Source: Acidobacteriaceae bacterium
Lineage (GTDB): Bacteria; Acidobacteriota; Terriglobia; Terriglobales; Acidobacteriaceae
NCBI GenBank assembly: GCA_003166055.1
Contig: PMWR01000528.1
Span: forward strand, 1,796-11,522
Direction of reading: 5' to 3'
Length of the DNA stretch: 9,727 bases
Each line of letters begins with the position of its first letter. Within the stretch, counting starts at the first letter, position 1. Shown here piece by piece: positions 7,537 to 9,727 of this stretch. Under the pieces are notes generated by a model. That model saw only the letters and a list, made by a program, of their open reading frames with translations, searched no databases and was not told where the DNA came from. A program made the position numbers and the translations under genes.

Positions 7537-7669
7537 GAGTTTTGCTTGTCGGGATCGCCAGGCTTCTGCATGGGAAAGAACACCCCAGGCAGGACCGGCA
7601 TCGATGGGAACGAACTGTCTGAACCAGGGGTTGGACTCCAAGGTATTTCAATGAGTGATAGTCTGTCGT

Positions 7670-7674
7670 GGAGG
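7670..7674 (+). promoter_or_regulatory. Shine-Dalgarno site of the lysozyme gene
   Basis: GGAGG lies 7 bases before ATG 7682 and inside the longer GTG-start version of the frame. This decides the start in favour of the ATG. The 145-base gap after tssK shows no clear promoter or terminator. Confidence 0.75.
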
Positions 7675-7681
7675 TTTGCAT

Positions 7682-8287
7682 ATGCTGGACACAACCACGT
7701 ATTTGCCAAAGTTGAAGCAGTTTGAAGGTGTGGCTTCGTACATGTACGATGACACCGCTGGGAATGTCACGGTGGGAGTGGGAAACATGCTGCCTAGCGT
7801 GGCAGCGGCACAGAAGTTGGCCTTTGTCAGACGGCCCGATATTGCAGCCAAGCCGCCCGTCCTCGCAGGCCCGGCAAGTCCAGATGAGATAAAGATGGAT
7901 TTTGATAATGTAAATAAACAGCCAGCCGGGAAACTCGTGACCTATTACAAACAATTCACCAAGCTTGATCTTCCAGAGACGGTCATCGACCAGTTGCTCC
8001 AAGCCAATGTTCGAGCATTTACCACGACCCTCTCAGCTACGTTTCCCGACTTCAACACCTATCCGAATGAGGCCTGCGCCGCCATCTTCGATATGGCGTT
8101 CAATCTTGGCGTTGGAAAACTCACTTCACAGTTTCCGTCCTTCTGCACAGCGGTCAAAGCCGAGGATTGGGCAACCGCAGCCGCACAATGCCATCGCCTG
8201 GGCATCCAGGAATCTCGCAATACCTGGACCAAGGCTCAACTGGAAAAAGCGGCTGCGGACGCAAAAGCCAAAGCCCCCAACAAGTAA
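7682..8287 (+). CDS. T4-type (GH24-like) lysozyme without signal peptide; candidate T6SS effector
   Basis: Predicted muramidase cutting the glycan strands of peptidoglycan. Using ATG 7682 (GGAGG 7 bases upstream) the product has 201 residues; a GTG start at 7655 would add 9 residues. The N-terminus LKQFEGVASYMYDDTAGNVT, followed by VGVGNML, aligns with the T4 lysozyme active site: Glu15, Asp24 and Thr30 have the same spacing as T4 Glu11, Asp20 and Thr26. The position of T4 His31 is Asn35. The later AIFDMAFNLGVGKL block matches the helical lobe of this fold. No signal peptide, membrane helix, VgrG, PAAR or Hcp domain is fused, so if T6SS-delivered it is a free cargo effector. GC is lower at its start (27 of 60 at 7681-7740) than in tssK (40 of 60 at 7321-7380), hinting at separate acquisition. 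A stranded phage endolysin is the alternative, but no phage gene lies nearby. Confidence 0.82.
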   Translation: MLDTTTYLPKLKQFEGVASYMYDDTAGNVTVGVGNMLPSVAAAQKLAFVRRPDIAAKPPVLAGPASPDEIKMDFDNVNKQPAGKLVTYYKQFTKLDLPETVIDQLLQANVRAFTTTLSATFPDFNTYPNEACAAIFDMAFNLGVGKLTSQFPSFCTAVKAEDWATAAAQCHRLGIQESRNTWTKAQLEKAAADAKAKAPNK

Positions 8288-8986
8288 TCAAAACAGGGAA
8301 CGGACAAGCGAAAAATGGCCACCTGCCGATCGACGGGTCAGCACAAAGAGACGGGTGTTGCGGTAAGTGCCTTCTGTGAGGGTATCGAACGATTGAACCA
8401 ATAAATCCTCGATCCCGTCGCCATCGAAGTCGCCGCGGCCCCAAAGGATGAGCCGCTCACTAAAGCCATTTCCGGTCACTACTATTTCTTCTGGCCCTTT
8501 TGAACCAGCGCTGGCTGCGACAGACGGGTCGACATCCTGCCAGTTGCGGCCTTGATTTGCGGCCGTTTCAGCAGCGCGCTTTGACTCGGCGGAAACGGAA
8601 ATGGCGAGCTGGGGAGGCAACAGGCGAAGCACTTGCTCGTCCCACTTAAGTTCACGCAAGAATGAAGAATGAGCGGGTAAAGCGCCTCGCAATTCAGAAA
8701 ACACCAAGCAATCCACAAGCGTGGAGTGCATTGTTTGGGATCCGCGGCTCGCTGCTTGCCGTCCCTGTTTAGAAAGCAGTTCCTCACAGTTCAAGATTCC
8801 CGCCGGGTGCGCTGTGCCCACGGCAAAGTGGGCGCGGAGGCGCTGATCCAAATCCGCTCTGGACGTCACTCCCAATCGCGCGTTGTACTCAACTTGCAAC
8901 TCGTCGGACGCAGCGCGCGTCAGATTCTGGACCGATAAAAAGAAGAGGCCGACAGCGCAGACGCCGACTAACCTGTGGGTTCGCAT
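8288..8986 (-). CDS. Exported protein with a DFDGDGIED loop; candidate periplasmic immunity protein
   Basis: I do not recognise a named family for the whole protein. The 232-residue product starts at ATG 8984-8986 with GGAGG about 4 bases upstream. Residues 1-26 look like a Sec signal peptide: basic MRTHR, hydrophobic LVGVCAVGLFFLSV and a TRA-A cleavage site; the Cys10 context is not a lipobox. The mature part has two cysteines (67 and 93) that could form a disulfide. The C-terminal domain has WGRGDFDGDGIEDLLVQSF at about 182-200, an acidic FG-GAP/EF-hand-like calcium loop, present once instead of in tandem. Its stop codon directly abuts the stop of the convergent lysozyme gene. Location in the periplasm, where a delivered lysozyme acts, makes an immunity role plausible. 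That role is inference; a metal-binding exported protein of other function is possible. Confidence 0.75.
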   Translation of the reverse strand: MRTHRLVGVCAVGLFFLSVQNLTRAASDELQVEYNARLGVTSRADLDQRLRAHFAVGTAHPAGILNCEELLSKQGRQAASRGSQTMHSTLVDCLVFSELRGALPAHSSFLRELKWDEQVLRLLPPQLAISVSAESKRAAETAANQGRNWQDVDPSVAASAGSKGPEEIVVTGNGFSERLILWGRGDFDGDGIEDLLVQSFDTLTEGTYRNTRLFVLTRRSAGGHFSLVRSLF

Positions 8987-9157
8987 GCCGCCTCCACTAG
9001 CAAAGATTGCTTCGTATCTGTCCGAGCAGAATTGAATCGGGCAGGGATACTGTGCTCCGGGTACAAGACTTGATCAAGATCGATTTGCCTGCATTACTCT
9101 TTCCAGCCTTCACCAACCATCGATCATCGAACGTTTCTGCCGCGATCATATCACTCG
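8987..9157. promoter_or_regulatory. Spacer upstream of the exported protein, with two palindromes
   Basis: This 171-base gap separates two minus-strand genes. It contains a perfect 10-bp palindrome CTTGATCAAG (9069-9078) and TCGAT-C-ATCGA (9120-9130). Either could bind a regulator of the downstream gene. No clear -35/-10 pair with proper spacing and no clear terminator for the upstream gene was found. Confidence 0.3.
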
Positions 9158-9727
9158 CTAATGCCTCATCAGAAAAATCACCGTCACCAGAATCGCGACC
9201 AGCAGAACGATAATCACCGCTCCCATGATGAGCAGGAGTTGCTGCGTCTTTCCCGCTCCAGGATCGGGCGCTTTGACCGGCGGAGCCTGCGGAACCGGTG
9301 GAACTGGAACCGGCGGCGCATACATGCCCGGCGCCTGCGGCATGCTGCCGCCCACTGCCGGCATCCCTCCAGCCTGCGGCCCGAAGTTCATAGGATAGTT
9401 GGGAACCTGCGGCGGCTGAGGCGGTGCGAATCCGCCCGGCTGCGGCATCCCACCCATCCCTGGCCTCGCCATCGGAGTTGGTGCAACGGGCATCGGATAA
9501 TTCGGCATGGGTACTTGCGGAGCAGGCGGCGCAAAACTCTGTGGTGGGGCCGGAACTGATGCGGGGCTCGTCGCTGCCGCTCCACCCCTCATCGATAATT
9601 CGCGCATCTTCGACGCATCGAGAATTCGCGTAAACTCACTCGGCCCCGATGGACCGGGAGACGCCGGCTTGTTCAAGACCGGTTCGAACGCCGGCGGGGA
9701 AACTGGCGCGGATGGATAAGCCGGTGG
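9158..9727 (-). CDS. Proline-rich protein with C-terminal membrane helix, C-terminal part, cut by window edge
   Basis: The frame is open from the right window edge to a TAG at 9158-9160, showing 189 residues. A possible TTG start at 9674-9676 is not believed, because the same Pro-rich composition continues upstream to the edge. Visible parts in order: a Pro/Ala-rich stretch, the motif GPSEFTRILDASKMREL, a roughly 110-residue Pro/Gly/Met-rich region with internal repeats (QVPMPNYPM and QVPNYPM; GGMPQPGGFAPP), then QQLLLIMGAVIIVLLVAILV and a short MRH end. The hydrophobic segment covers the last 25-28 residues, so this is probably a tail-anchored inner-membrane protein with a cytoplasmic, disordered arm. 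I recall 'GEFTRMF'-like motifs from Acidobacteriota proteins with unknown roles. A T6SS link is based only on position. The N-terminal domain that would reveal its function lies beyond the window. Confidence 0.75.
   Translation of the reverse strand, partial: PPAYPSAPVSPPAFEPVLNKPASPGPSGPSEFTRILDASKMRELSMRGGAAATSPASVPAPPQSFAPPAPQVPMPNYPMPVAPTPMARPGMGGMPQPGGFAPPQPPQVPNYPMNFGPQAGGMPAVGGSMPQAPGMYAPPVPVPPVPQAPPVKAPDPGAGKTQQLLLIMGAVIIVLLVAILVTVIFLMRH

Noticed and set aside
7570..7755. A small ATG-started plus-strand frame (about 50 codons) running from the tssK-lysozyme gap into the lysozyme gene in another frame
   Set aside because: Weak ribosome site, overlaps the lysozyme start with its strong GGAGG, and no family resemblance.
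8242..8272. Possible terminator for the exported-protein gene inside the end of the lysozyme gene (GGCT/AGCC stem then TTTTT on the minus strand)
   Set aside because: Only a 4-bp stem with an 11-base loop; the T-run is explained by Lys codons on the other strand.
7537..9157. Prophage remnant as explanation for the lysozyme
   Set aside because: No holin, spanin, tail, integrase or attachment site is seen beside it; the flanks are tssK and an exported protein. Not fully excluded.

Overview
This window is part of a type VI secretion system (T6SS) locus. A six-gene block plus a partial seventh on the minus strand encodes sheath, tube, accessory and baseplate parts. In transcription order it reads tssB, tssC, hcp, tagJ, tssA, tssE and tssF, with tssF cut by the left edge. 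A divergent tssK on the plus strand starts across a 526-base gap. The genes in the block are tightly packed: tssB/tssC overlap by 8 bases, tagJ/tssA by 14, and the other spacers run from 3 to 77 bases. This indicates one operon. The order matches the Pseudomonas aeruginosa H1-T6SS order (tssB-tssC-hcp-tagJ-tssE-tssF), except that tssA sits between tagJ and tssE.

The organism is a Gram-negative bacterium with GC-rich coding sequence. The style of the T6SS proteins and the proline-rich, tail-anchored protein carrying a 'GPSEFTRIL'-type motif suggest Acidobacteriota (Terriglobales-like). That is a judgement from recalled sequence style, not a search result.

Region by region: 1-3566 is tssF (partial), tssE, tssA, tagJ and hcp; 3567-3643 is a spacer with a perfect 7-bp hairpin; 3644-5654 is tssC and tssB; 5655-6180 is the divergent control region, with a long imperfect inverted repeat; 6181-7536 is tssK; 7682-8287 is a small lysozyme with T4-type catalytic spacing and no signal peptide; 8288-8986, convergent and abutting it, is a secreted protein with a signal peptide and one DFDGDGIED acidic loop; 9158-9727 is the C-terminal part of a proline-rich protein with one C-terminal membrane helix.

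How they work together: TssB and TssC form the contractile sheath around the Hcp tube. TssA, TssE, TssF and TssK build or prime the baseplate, and TagJ is an accessory factor of the sheath-recycling step. The most interesting part is the right-hand end. The signal-less lysozyme is a good candidate for a T6SS antibacterial cargo effector, and the neighbouring exported protein is a plausible immunity protein acting in the periplasm. The effector-immunity assignment is inference from context. No vgrG, PAAR, clpV, tssG or tssJ/L/M lies in the window; they may lie outside it.
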